Shown in pieces: positions 32,556-40,455 of a stretch of 64,000 nucleotides of DNA. Below the pieces are notes generated by a model. That model saw nothing but the letters and a program-made list of their open reading frames with translations, had not been told where the DNA came from and ran no database searches. Each line of letters opens with the position of its first letter. The stretch's first letter is position 1. The position numbers and the translations under genes were made by a program. The DNA is taken from positions 1 through 64,000 of IMG/VR virus record IMGVR_UViG_3300035661_000053; one strand, written 5' to 3'. The DNA comes from a virus.

Positions 32556-32587
32556 CAAATATAAGAATATTGAGGCAAATAATCAAA
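32556..32587 (-). promoter_or_regulatory. Candidate promoter for the ligase gene
   Basis: Minus-strand TATATTTG (-7 type, 32556-32563) and TTTG (32584-32587) are 20 nt apart, upstream of the ligase ATG at 32514. The -33 part overlaps the 3' end region of the preceding gene. Confidence 0.4.
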
Positions 32588-32589
32588 AG

Positions 32590-32868
32590 TTATACCTTGA
32601 AATCAAAGACCATTTGTAGGTTATCCCGGATACCCTGCAAAGCTGTTCTTGTTGCAACCAGAGTAGCGAGTTGAAACCTCAATTCTGCCGCCTTTGATTC
32701 ATTCCCCTCATTCTGAGACAAAGCCACCAGTTTGCTTTCTGCCATAGAAAGATTGTCCACGATATTCACAGCAAGAAGGCTGTCAAATTGCTTAACGTGA
32801 TACTTTACAACTTTATCAGTCATTTTACTTTCATCTATTGCAAAAAATTTGACCATTTCTTGCATCAT
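32590..32868 (-). CDS. Small helical hypothetical protein (92 aa)
   Basis: Unrecognised, helical and charged (MMQEMVKFFAIDESKMTDKVVKYHV; ESKAAELRFQLATLVATRTAL). It has the heptad character of small dimeric phage proteins. It lies between the terminator at 32879-32910 and the ligase promoter. Confidence 0.55.
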   Translation of the reverse strand: MMQEMVKFFAIDESKMTDKVVKYHVKQFDSLLAVNIVDNLSMAESKLVALSQNEGNESKAAELRFQLATLVATRTALQGIRDNLQMVFDFKV

Positions 32869-32878
32869 TTGTTAAAAA

Positions 32879-32910
32879 ATAAAAGGGAAGAAGAAATTCT
32901 CCTTCCCTTC
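32879..32910 (-). terminator. Rho-independent terminator
   Basis: Stem aagggaag / cttccctt with an 11-nt loop, followed on the minus strand by TTTTATTTTTT. It ends the transcript of the 50-aa gene just upstream. Confidence 0.75.
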
Positions 32911-32925
32911 ATCAAGGTATGGGTA

Positions 32926-33078
32926 TTACGTGGAGAGTTTCGCGATTGCTTTCGCGTTTCTTTCAAGAGCTTTTGTTACCATCTTGATAGACTTTTCGAG
33001 CCTTTTCTTTTCAGCGTTAAGCTCTTTGAGTTTCGCTTTTGTTTCCGCGGGTGTTAGTTTTTTAGGCATATTTGCCAT
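32926..33078 (-). CDS. Small coiled-coil protein (50 aa)
   Basis: The 50 residues (MANMPKKLTPAETKAKLKEL ... ERNAKAIAKLST) form one long, basic helix with heptads. A Shine-Dalgarno-like AGAAAGG lies directly before the ATG at 33078, and a terminator follows the stop. Too short for standard gene callers but well supported by context. Function unknown. Confidence 0.7.
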   Translation of the reverse strand: MANMPKKLTPAETKAKLKELNAEKKRLEKSIKMVTKALERNAKAIAKLST

Positions 33079-33120
33079 CCTTTCTGTTTGTATGATTATA
33101 GAACTCCTGCTACATGCAGT

Positions 33121-33315
33121 TTATAAACCTTCATCCTTCTTGTAGCCGTGGCATGATGACTTGATATACTTCCCATATTGCATATCATGTTTTTTTGTCC
33201 AAACACCAGGGCGTATTTTGAGATCACAATTTATTTTTGGTTTATTAATACCCTTAAAAGTCTTATTTGCCAACACCAAAACATACTCACAATCCAAGCA
33301 ATCAATATTTGCCAT
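33121..33315 (-). CDS. Small cysteine-containing protein (64 aa)
   Basis: The protein starts MANIDCLDCEYVLVLANKTF and has further cysteines at about residues 30 and 55 (INCDLKIRPG, KSSCHGYK). The C-D-C, single C, C-H pattern could bind one zinc ion. Its ATG shares one base with the stop of the MazG-like gene. Unrecognised. Confidence 0.6.
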   Translation of the reverse strand: MANIDCLDCEYVLVLANKTFKGINKPKINCDLKIRPGVWTKKHDMQYGKYIKSSCHGYKKDEGL

Positions 33316-33974
33316 TAAAAGAGTCTCCCATGCTTATTTGGTCTTGTTTGATTGTACCAATGCTTAATCTCAAAGACCTTCGTTATAGGGAAATAACCCT
33401 CCATGTTTGTGCTTATGTTATCGATAAGTTTACAAAAGCCATTTATTTGTGCAATTGCTGAAGTCCTTGAAATAGGGACTATATTAAGATCAATAAGCTG
33501 CCGGGTTATTGACAGCATGAAGGAACTTAAATCAGCAACAGTAAACTTTAAGTAATTCCTGCTGAAAGGTACTTGCTTTTCCATCAGGATGCCAAGTTTG
33601 CGTATGTTATCAATGGCTTGCTCCTCAATGCCGAATTTATCGAGCAGATAACCAAGAAGACCGAGCAACCTCACTTGTATATCAACAATTTCTTCTTCAA
33701 CAGTTCCCTTAACATGCATAGTGTAACCACGTACGCAGTATTCTTCCGGGGTGGCACCTAATTCATGCTCATCGTCAAGAAAATTCTTAAGACGTTCCAA
33801 GTCCAAATAAGAGCCACGCCGCATTGCCTCAACAACCTCACCAACCTCAGTGAGAACGAGGCATAGATGAAGATCAGGAATCATATCCTCCGGAGCTAAG
33901 AAGCCCTTTTCCCGCAAACCTGCATAAACCATTTTCGTGGCTTGATAAATATTTAGTGTATTAGGCTTGTCCAT
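33315..33974 (-). CDS. MazG-like nucleotide pyrophosphohydrolase (219 aa)
   Basis: The N-terminal half has the MazG-type metal-binding helices LCLVLTEVGEVVEAMRRG (E-V-G-E-x2-E) and, after an insert, VEEEIVDIQVRLLGLLGYL (E-E-E-I-x-D). The C-terminal half repeats a helical region and ends HWYNQTRPNKHGRLF. Enzymes of this group hydrolyse nucleoside triphosphates, and phage versions can remodel nucleotide or alarmone pools during infection. The start overlaps the previous gene by 14 bp. Confidence 0.75.
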   Translation of the reverse strand: MDKPNTLNIYQATKMVYAGLREKGFLAPEDMIPDLHLCLVLTEVGEVVEAMRRGSYLDLERLKNFLDDEHELGATPEEYCVRGYTMHVKGTVEEEIVDIQVRLLGLLGYLLDKFGIEEQAIDNIRKLGILMEKQVPFSRNYLKFTVADLSSFMLSITRQLIDLNIVPISRTSAIAQINGFCKLIDNISTNMEGYFPITKVFEIKHWYNQTRPNKHGRLF

Positions 33975-34392
33975 TTACCCGTTCTTTCCGGGCTTGCCGC
34001 CGCATTTTTCTTTCGTTGAGGTATCGTTCGTCTTTTACAAGTTTAATTGGTGAATAGAGAGACTTAAGATACTGTTCTTCTTTCTTGTACTCCAAGACAA
34101 TTCTATCACTTCTCCTGTTATCAATTTCGGAAAGAATCAAGCGTGGCTGCTGTAGAAAGTACCTTATACACGCGCGCAGTTCCCGGTAAATACGAAAAAT
34201 CAAAAGTTCATCATTGCCATAACGCCCAATCGCGTACCCATCACGAGATCGCTTATATCGATCTAAGATAGAAGCTTTATACTGTCTGCCAATGACGACC
34301 TTAGCAGTCCCTTCCCGGACGCTATCGCTGTACTGTTTGAATATCTCATCTAAAGGCTGAACGCCTACTGTTTCTATAGCTTTTGTTTGCAT
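33961..34392 (-). CDS. Hypothetical basic protein (143 aa)
   Basis: Unrecognised. It has a strongly basic C-terminus (RYLNERKMRRQARKERVNGQA) and a helical centre (IFRIYRELRACIRYFLQQPRLIL). The start at 34392 (MQTKAIETVG) avoids a 22-bp overlap with the nuclease-like gene. Basic charge and neighbours suggest nucleic-acid binding. Confidence 0.6.
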   Translation of the reverse strand: MQTKAIETVGVQPLDEIFKQYSDSVREGTAKVVIGRQYKASILDRYKRSRDGYAIGRYGNDELLIFRIYRELRACIRYFLQQPRLILSEIDNRRSDRIVLEYKKEEQYLKSLYSPIKLVKDERYLNERKMRRQARKERVNGQA

Positions 34393-34403
34393 TGAAAAGA
34401 ACC

Positions 34404-34748
34404 TTATATTGTTTGAAGTGACCACATCTTGTGAATTAAACCTTTTGCATGAGGAAAGTTTAAGAGTAGTATAGGAATCTTACCAACACGTATAGCATCC
34501 TGCTCTAACTTAACAAGCATATCAACGGTTATAGTTATTGAATTCGTGGTGAGAGCAGATTTAATATCCATAACCTGATCGCCTTTTATCATATCGCCTT
34601 TAAGGAAAGGAGTTGAACCTGAATTAGGTGTCTGTTTCGCGCCTAGCTTTTTTGCAATAATTTTCTCTTGCTTATTTGCCTGCTTTTTAATGCTATCCCT
34701 ATCGGATAGACTGAAGAGTTTTTTTTCTTTTTTTGGTGTGGGTATCAT
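34404..34748 (-). CDS. Small PD-(D/E)XK nuclease-like protein, possible resolvase
   Basis: A 114-residue protein with KQANKQEKIIAKKLGAKQTPNSGSTPFLKGD followed by QVMDIKSALTTNSITITVDMLVKLEQDA. Together these resemble small PD-(D/E)XK endonucleases, with the catalytic GD and DIK parts, and a later strand KIPILLLNF. It could resolve branched DNA or act as a recombination endonuclease. Its ATG overlaps the recombinase stop as ATGA, placing it in the recombination operon. Confidence 0.6.
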   Translation of the reverse strand: MIPTPKKEKKLFSLSDRDSIKKQANKQEKIIAKKLGAKQTPNSGSTPFLKGDMIKGDQVMDIKSALTTNSITITVDMLVKLEQDAIRVGKIPILLLNFPHAKGLIHKMWSLQTI

Positions 34749-36046
34749 GTTGCCGCCTGTTCTACTTTTGTAAAGCATTGTTCCATCAGGGCAGCTGCCA
34801 AATCAGGGCGCTCGTCAAGAGCCTTTGCAAATTTGTCTGCACCCTGAAAACGATCATTCTTGTAAGTATACCACGCTCCCGCCTGCTTCACAATGCCAAG
34901 CTCAACGGAGACGTGCACAACGCTTAAGTTATTTACGATGTCATCCTTCAATATAGAATAGAAGAACTTTCCATATTGCCACGGCTTCCCGGTTTTGTTT
35001 TTAAGAATAGTGAAATTTATCCAGATACCCTCGATGAGTCTTTTCTCCTGACTTATCCAAACCTTTTCTCCGGCAGTGAAATCTATCGTGGTTGAGGAAC
35101 CATACTTAAGACCACCACCCCCACCCATAACACGAGAGTCACCATATGCGCCGATTTTCTCGCGCCATTGCTGAATGACAACAAGGATAGGCTCCGCCTG
35201 CTTCCGCACCTCAACCATCTTACCCTCCTTATCACGATACACGAAATCAAACCTACTATTAAGACGAGAAGTAAGCACACGAACAATCTTGTTCCATATG
35301 CGTGCCTGCAAACCTTGCTGGTAATCCTCAAGAGACTTTTCAGATTCCTCCTTACCACCTATTGCATCCACCGAATCAACACCAACGAAAGTAACTCGCC
35401 CGGTGTTAAGAGCCTCACGCATGACATCACCAACCTGCTGACTGTGTTCAGGATTAAACAAAACTACATTGTTATGCACGACACCGAATTTAGTCGCCCA
35501 TTCTCTTGTATAGTTATGTTCAGAATCGACAAGAAAAAATAAGGAATAAGACGGCTCACTACAATGTGAACATTCAATGTCATACTCGAGAGCATAAAAA
35601 GGCTTCTTGTGGTGGAATTTTTGATTGGGGCAATAGATGTTCTTCTTCTGGTGATTAGCGTAGTACTTCTTGGAGATGACAGTCGCGGGGTCAACAACAA
35701 CCTTCTTGAAATTCTTCTCCGTAATATGCCCCTCAAGGCAGGTGCCACAGATTCTTTGAGCTATTCCAGCGCCTATGTACATTGTTGTGGATTTTGTACT
35801 GCTCGCGGCTCCTACCAAAATATGCCAACGACCCCTCGTGTACCCACCTATCTTTATATCAATGGCAAAAATCCCCGTTCGAGACTTGACCATTTTAATG
35901 TCAGAGCCCACGCGTATAACCTCATCCTTGTAGGCGAGATTAACCGTATTCATGAGTCTGTTTTTAACATCCTCCGTGGTTTCTGTCTTTAATTCGTCTT
36001 TCTTTCCCGCCGTTGCGGGTTTTTTGCCTTCTATCTTCTTCGCCAT
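34745..36046 (-). CDS. RecA/UvsX-like recombinase with a cysteine-rich insert (433 aa)
   Basis: Walker A is HILVGAASSTKSTTM (residues about 79-87); the variant with TKS instead of GKT is tolerated in phage recombinases (T4 UvsX has SFKS). Directly behind it is an unusual insert of about 70 residues with C100, C103, C139, C159 and C162 (ICGTC ... IYC ... ECSHC), likely a zinc knuckle. The core resumes with FFLVDSEHNYTREWATKFG, VTFVGVDSVDAIGG, and PILVVIQQWREKIG. The protein should catalyse strand exchange with the ssDNA-binding protein encoded upstream. A GTG at 36058 is an alternative start. Confidence 0.8.
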   Translation of the reverse strand: MAKKIEGKKPATAGKKDELKTETTEDVKNRLMNTVNLAYKDEVIRVGSDIKMVKSRTGIFAIDIKIGGYTRGRWHILVGAASSTKSTTMYIGAGIAQRICGTCLEGHITEKNFKKVVVDPATVISKKYYANHQKKNIYCPNQKFHHKKPFYALEYDIECSHCSEPSYSLFFLVDSEHNYTREWATKFGVVHNNVVLFNPEHSQQVGDVMREALNTGRVTFVGVDSVDAIGGKEESEKSLEDYQQGLQARIWNKIVRVLTSRLNSRFDFVYRDKEGKMVEVRKQAEPILVVIQQWREKIGAYGDSRVMGGGGGLKYGSSTTIDFTAGEKVWISQEKRLIEGIWINFTILKNKTGKPWQYGKFFYSILKDDIVNNLSVVHVSVELGIVKQAGAWYTYKNDRFQGADKFAKALDERPDLAAALMEQCFTKVEQAAT

Positions 36047-36054
36047 GATTTTCT

Positions 36055-36177
36055 TCACTTATAAGTTAATAAAAAGACAACCTCTGCATCAGATGTTAGC
36101 ACATTCGCGTGACTATTGTGAAATATTCGCGTGGCCTTTATCCTGACAACGTATTCCCGAAGAAATTGCTTCTCCAC
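36055..36177 (-). CDS. Small protein (40 aa) between the ssDNA-binding and recombinase genes
   Basis: A GTG-initiated 40-residue frame (MEKQFLREYVVRIKATRIFH ... EVVFLLTYK) fills the 144-bp gap and ends where the GTG of the recombinase frame begins (GTGA overlap at 36055-36058). The composition, alternating basic and hydrophobic, looks coding. No ATG is available, so confidence is moderate. Confidence 0.45.
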   Translation of the reverse strand: MEKQFLREYVVRIKATRIFHNSHANVLTSDAEVVFLLTYK

Positions 36178-36202
36178 GTTTCCAGAGGTCTCTATTTACA
36201 TA

Positions 36203-37570
36203 TTAGTCACGTTCTTCAAGGAAGGTCACCTTTTTCTGTAGGGCACCTTGCGTAAGCGGAGCAAGGTCTTCAGATAATTTCTGAATAGTGCCTTCTGCTT
36301 TTTGCTCCGGGGTTAATTTAACCCGACCTTCAAAAGTGAAGATGTCCCCAGTTGCGTAGGATTTCTCACCTGTTGTGCGTTTAATGCGGAATTTCAAACC
36401 TTCGAAATTTATGTTCTCCTCACCTCTAAGAGCGGCGGAAGCGACTTCCTTCAAAAATTCGTAATTCTGCTTAAAAACCATAAGCCGAATAGAATCAGTT
36501 ATAGTTTTGTTGTCCTTATTCTTATACGGCGTATGATCAATTACCTTGAACGCACGAGCAACATAAGCACGAGAAGTTCCGGCTTCACAGATAGGACAAC
36601 GCTTGCCCATCGGGGTGATGCAGGTCAACGTGTCATATTTACCGCCTATTTTAACAGAGTGCTCCTTAAAAACAAGCGGTTTTGGAGATATAATCGTGAT
36701 ATGCTTAACACCGCCTTTTTCGAGCCATGTACGGAAAGCTTTACGCTGTTCCTTGTTGTCCTCAACAAAAGTGTCTTCTTCTTCACCTGTGGCGAACCAG
36801 CTGCTCGTTTCGGTATTGTATTCTTCGTCATCACCACCTTGTACACCGGGTGTTCCAAAAGGGTCTGTATCCTCATCCTGCTTCTCACCACCGCCCTGGA
36901 GAGCTTCTTCAATTGCGTCACGGAGTTGCTCGTCTGTCATTCTCGCGATACCAACAATATCAAGCTCGTTATCAGAAACGAAAGCTTTGAGTTGCGCGCG
37001 ATCAAGGAGAGATAGATCAACGGGTTCGGGTTCCTGCTCCTCATCCTTATCCTCCTCCGGGGATTCGGGGGTCATGGCTGCACGAATAGCGGCACGAAGT
37101 TCATCCTCATCCATTTTTGCAATACCAGTAATTTCCAATTCCTTATCTATGATAAAAGCCTTGAGACCTTTTTTGTCCAGATCGTCAAGGTTGTCTGCTT
37201 CTGGTTCCAGCTCATCATCTAACTCCTCGTGATTCATGGTATCGGGATCAATGATGTCATCGTCTGAAGGCTCAAAACTATCAACCTCAACAGGGAAATC
37301 ATCAGCATCAAGCTCTTCCTTTTTGCCTTTGGTTTTCTTTTCGGGTTCAGGTTCTTTCACCTTTGATTTAGTGGGTGTCCCCGCAGCAGTCTTCTTGCTA
37401 AATGTTGTGGCATCAGCAAGGGTGTTAAGCTTGACTTGTTGCACAGAACCATCAGCCTCCCATTGCACCTTTGCAACCTTGCCAACAACGGCAAGTACTT
37501 TGCCGTAAATGACCTTTTTCTTCCCATCCAAAATGCCTACACGTGTACCTTTTTTAATATCATTAGCCAT
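36203..37570 (-). CDS. ssDNA-binding protein with duplicated SAP-like motifs (455 aa)
   Basis: Residues 1-55 look like a small SH3/KOW-type barrel (GTRVGILDGKKKVIYGKVLAVVG). A long acidic linker contains two copies of a helix-extended-helix motif, at about 128-166 (LKAFIIDKELEITGIAKMDE) and 186-224 (LKAFVSDNELDIVGIARMTDE), resembling SAP/HeH DNA-binding modules. The C-terminal 190 residues contain CITPMGKRCPICEAG and resemble phage gp32-type ssDNA-binding cores with a metal-binding cysteine site. The gene heads the recombination cluster. Confidence 0.7.
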   Translation of the reverse strand: MANDIKKGTRVGILDGKKKVIYGKVLAVVGKVAKVQWEADGSVQQVKLNTLADATTFSKKTAAGTPTKSKVKEPEPEKKTKGKKEELDADDFPVEVDSFEPSDDDIIDPDTMNHEELDDELEPEADNLDDLDKKGLKAFIIDKELEITGIAKMDEDELRAAIRAAMTPESPEEDKDEEQEPEPVDLSLLDRAQLKAFVSDNELDIVGIARMTDEQLRDAIEEALQGGGEKQDEDTDPFGTPGVQGGDDEEYNTETSSWFATGEEEDTFVEDNKEQRKAFRTWLEKGGVKHITIISPKPLVFKEHSVKIGGKYDTLTCITPMGKRCPICEAGTSRAYVARAFKVIDHTPYKNKDNKTITDSIRLMVFKQNYEFLKEVASAALRGEENINFEGLKFRIKRTTGEKSYATGDIFTFEGRVKLTPEQKAEGTIQKLSEDLAPLTQGALQKKVTFLEERD

Positions 37571-37575
37571 GTTCC

Positions 37576-37800
37576 TTATCCTTCTTTGTGTGAGTTTATA
37601 TTTTTGCGTTTTACACGCATTAGTTTATCAATCTCAGGTTTCATTTGTGTCTCCACGAATGCTTTCGCACGCAGAGCGGCTTGCTGCGGGGTCTCCCCCA
37701 ATTTGCAATCCGTTGCATAAGCTATCTCTATGTTGACAGGTTCATACTGTGTAACTTGTATCTTTTGTCCAAACGTTACACTAACTCTATCGGCGGGCAT
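37576..37800 (-). CDS. Small hypothetical protein (74 aa)
   Basis: Unrecognised. A beta strand region (DRVSVTFGQKIQVTQYEPVNIEIAYA) is followed by a helix (TPQQAALRAKAFVETQMKPEIDKLM). It lies 5 bp before the ssDNA-binding gene and overlaps the previous gene by 14 bp, so it is in the same operon. Confidence 0.6.
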   Translation of the reverse strand: MPADRVSVTFGQKIQVTQYEPVNIEIAYATDCKLGETPQQAALRAKAFVETQMKPEIDKLMRVKRKNINSHKEG

Positions 37801-38293
37801 TATCTTCTTCCTTCTTCTGCTTAATTTTCAAAATAGCCCACTCTTTTCTGAGTGTTTCAAAAAATACCGGCAAGTCCCTGTTTGTTCGGACAATTTTAGT
37901 CCAAACCCTTTGAATGAGGATTACTTGCGCTTTCGTGTAATATCTCATTTTGTTGTAGATTACAGGCTTCGGGAAACTGTTACTTTTCTCCCAAAGCTTG
38001 ATTGTCGCGGGTGTCCTATCTATGAGCATAGCTACATATGATATTTTCGCGCATTGGTGAACAATCCCATTTATACGCAATTTTCTCCAAATACGCTTTT
38101 CCTGCTTGTATATCTTGCGAAGTGCTCGCTTCTCATCCTGCTTCCTTCGCGTGTTTTCACTTACGCGCTTTTTTTGCGCGTCACGAAAAATGGGATCAGT
38201 CCTATAACGCATTCTCGCGCGGGCAAGAATCTTATGTTTATTCTTGTCATAATAGGTTGTCTCAGAGCCCTTTGAGGTATTCAGTTGGGGCAT
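37787..38293 (-). CDS. Helix-turn-helix protein, MerR-like (168 aa)
   Basis: The first 85 residues are extremely basic and helical. A MerR/excisionase-type winged helix follows: ISYVAMLIDRTPATIKLWEKSNSFPKPVIYNKMRYYTKAQVILIQRVW, in which the helix-turn-helix is followed by the wing with the RYYT turn. It is probably a DNA-binding regulator of the early or replication genes. The start overlaps the upstream gene by 32 bp. Confidence 0.7.
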   Translation of the reverse strand: MPQLNTSKGSETTYYDKNKHKILARARMRYRTDPIFRDAQKKRVSENTRRKQDEKRALRKIYKQEKRIWRKLRINGIVHQCAKISYVAMLIDRTPATIKLWEKSNSFPKPVIYNKMRYYTKAQVILIQRVWTKIVRTNRDLPVFFETLRKEWAILKIKQKKEEDNARR

Positions 38294-38780
38294 TTGACAC
38301 CATCCTATGGAGTTGTTTTTCTGTTAATTTTGCTCGATTCGCGAAAGCCTCAAAATTTGAGGCTGTAAGTTTACGCTTAACGGTTAAGCACCCAGAAGCA
38401 ATGAGGTTTTTTCGTAATTTAGGGGACAAGCTTTCCATATCTACTATATACGTTAAGTCATAGACCTCAGAATCCTCGAGTCCTTTCTTCTTGAGATACT
38501 CGTCAATTTCTGGCTCATCAAACGTGTAGTTATTACGAACACTCAGGGTTATATGGCCTGAATCTGCTTCAATAACACCTTTCGATTTTTTAGCCCTACG
38601 TATGAGTTCTTCTTTCGCTATTCCCTCATACAAATCAATGAAAGTTCGCATTTTATGAAGTGTGTCAACGATGCTATCAGCGGTAGCTCTTTTAACCGCC
38701 TGTTGCATCTGATCTTTAGTCTGCTTGAGGAAATCGAGAGAGAATACCTGTCTAACAATAGTTGACATTTTTTTTGTCAT
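38262..38780 (-). CDS. Hypothetical replication-module protein (172 aa)
   Basis: Unrecognised. It has a helical N-terminus and a C-terminal alpha/beta part (GHITLSVRNNYTFDEPEIDEYLKKKGLED, LSPKLRKNLIASGCLTVKRKL). An AGGAGC Shine-Dalgarno-like site lies 7 bp before the ATG at 38780. About 100 bp of AT-rich sequence separates it from the helicase gene. Confidence 0.6.
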   Translation of the reverse strand: MTKKMSTIVRQVFSLDFLKQTKDQMQQAVKRATADSIVDTLHKMRTFIDLYEGIAKEELIRRAKKSKGVIEADSGHITLSVRNNYTFDEPEIDEYLKKKGLEDSEVYDLTYIVDMESLSPKLRKNLIASGCLTVKRKLTASNFEAFANRAKLTEKQLHRMVSNAPTEYLKGL

Positions 38781-38884
38781 TAGAAGCTCCTATGAAATAA
38801 ATGAAATAATGATACAAAAGTGGTTAATTTTGTTTATTAAACATAGTACTTTTTTAAATACTATCCAAATAAAAAATTAAAAAA

Positions 38885-40300
38885 TTAAAAATAATCTACT
38901 TTATACCCCCATTTCCTGTACATGGTATACCTTTTGTCCGCCATACCTTCTAGCATACGTATGCCCTTGTCCGCGAAATCCACAACAAAAGGTTCCTTTC
39001 CCTGCATTAATCGTTGCACCCTGCCAATTGTCTGCTCAAGCATTACTTTTGAGGAGAAAGGCATCGCTAAAATAAGCCCCTCCAGGGTTTCCACATTCAG
39101 ACCAAGACTGGCTTTCTGGTATGTCGCGAATAGTATATCAGCCGAATCCATCTCTATCTGTGTGGGTGTAGGAATTATTTCTTGTTTCATTCCTTGCGCC
39201 CTCTGCTTCTTTGTGAGTTTCTTTGCACCATACATTCTACAAACTTTCTTATTCGGGAATTCCCGACGATACTGAGCAGCCATAAAATCCAGCTGTGCTA
39301 TGCGATCAGACAGAACTACCATTTTCTTTGATGCCAATTTTACAATGTATGAGAAAATAAACATATTTCGATCAACGTTCTTCTCCAAATACATCTTGAG
39401 ACCAACAAGATATGGTAGATACGACGGTATATATGGCTTATCGGAGTGCACAAATTCTGCAATGCCAACCTCAACAGGCATGTTCCGCACATTCTCATGC
39501 ATTACCAGATTTGAAGACAAATGCAAGTAAGAGTACCTTTCCATCCCATCCTCTCTCTTTGGGGTAGCTGTCAACCCTAAAGATGCTATCCTGTTGAACC
39601 TCGTGAAAGATCGCAAGAACATTCTCGTTGGCAAAGTATGTACCTCATCAACGACGATAAAATCAAAAAGATTATTTATTTCCTTTCCAAATGTTGATGT
39701 CATCAAAGATTGGAAAGTCCCTATTACTACTTTGCCATCCTTGAATTTACCGTTACGCAGGGTGCCTATTTCGTTATCCTCAAGACCAAGCACCTCCTTC
39801 AACTCCTTGCGCCATTGCTCCGCGAGAAAATCCTTGTGCACCAGAATAAGGGTCTTCATTTTCAGGTGCGCGATAATATTGCATCCCATGAAAGTCTTCC
39901 CCTCAGCAGGTTTCGCGACAATCACCGAACCACCAAACTTTTTAATGTTTGCCAATGATGCATTGATTGTTTTCTCCTGCTGAGGCGACGGGGTTTTTTC
40001 TTTAGCAATTTGAAAATCTATGGTATTACATTTCAGCATTCTGGAAGTAACAAATTCTTCTATCCTTGTTACTGAAGGCTCAAAGAAATAGCGAGGCACC
40101 GCGTAACCAGACAACCCTTGTTTATTCTTTACAGGGTAATAAAGCTTTATGTCAAAATTCTCATCCTCATCCACGGGGATGCCCATGCGTATTTTCGCGC
40201 GTATCATGTCCGAAGCAGTGATTGTGAGCTCCTGCTTTTCCATTTTTGTAAGATAGCTAACAATAAAATCTTTGCTAAACCCGTATGCTGTTCTAATCAT
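38885..40300 (-). CDS. SF2 DNA helicase, UvsW-like (471 aa)
   Basis: All main helicase motifs are visible: Walker A VIVAKPAEGKTFMG (about residues 128-138), motif II FIVVDEVHTLP, motif III SLGLTATPKR, and the C-terminal ADILFATYQKASLGLNV and MLEQTIGRVQRLM (motif VI). N-terminal residues 1-110 are a separate domain. Such enzymes remodel forks and recombination intermediates in large phages. The ATG overlaps the stop of the small upstream gene (ATGA). Confidence 0.85.
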   Translation of the reverse strand: MIRTAYGFSKDFIVSYLTKMEKQELTITASDMIRAKIRMGIPVDEDENFDIKLYYPVKNKQGLSGYAVPRYFFEPSVTRIEEFVTSRMLKCNTIDFQIAKEKTPSPQQEKTINASLANIKKFGGSVIVAKPAEGKTFMGCNIIAHLKMKTLILVHKDFLAEQWRKELKEVLGLEDNEIGTLRNGKFKDGKVVIGTFQSLMTSTFGKEINNLFDFIVVDEVHTLPTRMFLRSFTRFNRIASLGLTATPKREDGMERYSYLHLSSNLVMHENVRNMPVEVGIAEFVHSDKPYIPSYLPYLVGLKMYLEKNVDRNMFIFSYIVKLASKKMVVLSDRIAQLDFMAAQYRREFPNKKVCRMYGAKKLTKKQRAQGMKQEIIPTPTQIEMDSADILFATYQKASLGLNVETLEGLILAMPFSSKVMLEQTIGRVQRLMQGKEPFVVDFADKGIRMLEGMADKRYTMYRKWGYKVDYF

Positions 40301-40455
40301 AGCTTATGATCACTTCTGTCCCGATTAATTAAATACATGAGTTCCTCATCGTCATCACGAAGAAGTATTTCGATAATGCCAAGTTGTACTTGATATTCTT
40401 TTCCCTTGTTTTTATCTCGCGCATTTGTTTTGTTCCTTAATGTACTTCTCTCCAA
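40297..40455 (-). CDS. Small acidic protein (52 aa), TTG start
   Basis: A 52-codon frame from TTG at 40455 to TGA at 40297 encodes a protein with the segment EYQVQLGIIEILLRDDDEELMYLINRDR. It looks like real protein. The stop overlaps the helicase ATG (ATGA) and the start lies inside the polymerase 3' end. A competing ATG frame in the same gap gives a poorer 31-residue peptide. No ATG exists in the chosen frame near the 5' end. Confidence 0.45.
   Translation of the reverse strand: MERSTLRNKTNARDKNKGKEYQVQLGIIEILLRDDDEELMYLINRDRSDHKL

Noticed and set aside
34745-36046. Inactive recombinase because Walker A lacks GKT
   Set aside because: Phage UvsX proteins also deviate (SFKS in T4), so SSTKST is compatible with activity.
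36603-37232. 209-codon open frame on the plus strand
   Set aside because: It is antisense to the acidic, low-complexity part of the ssDNA-binding gene; its Ser/Arg-rich product is the mirror of Asp/Glu codons.
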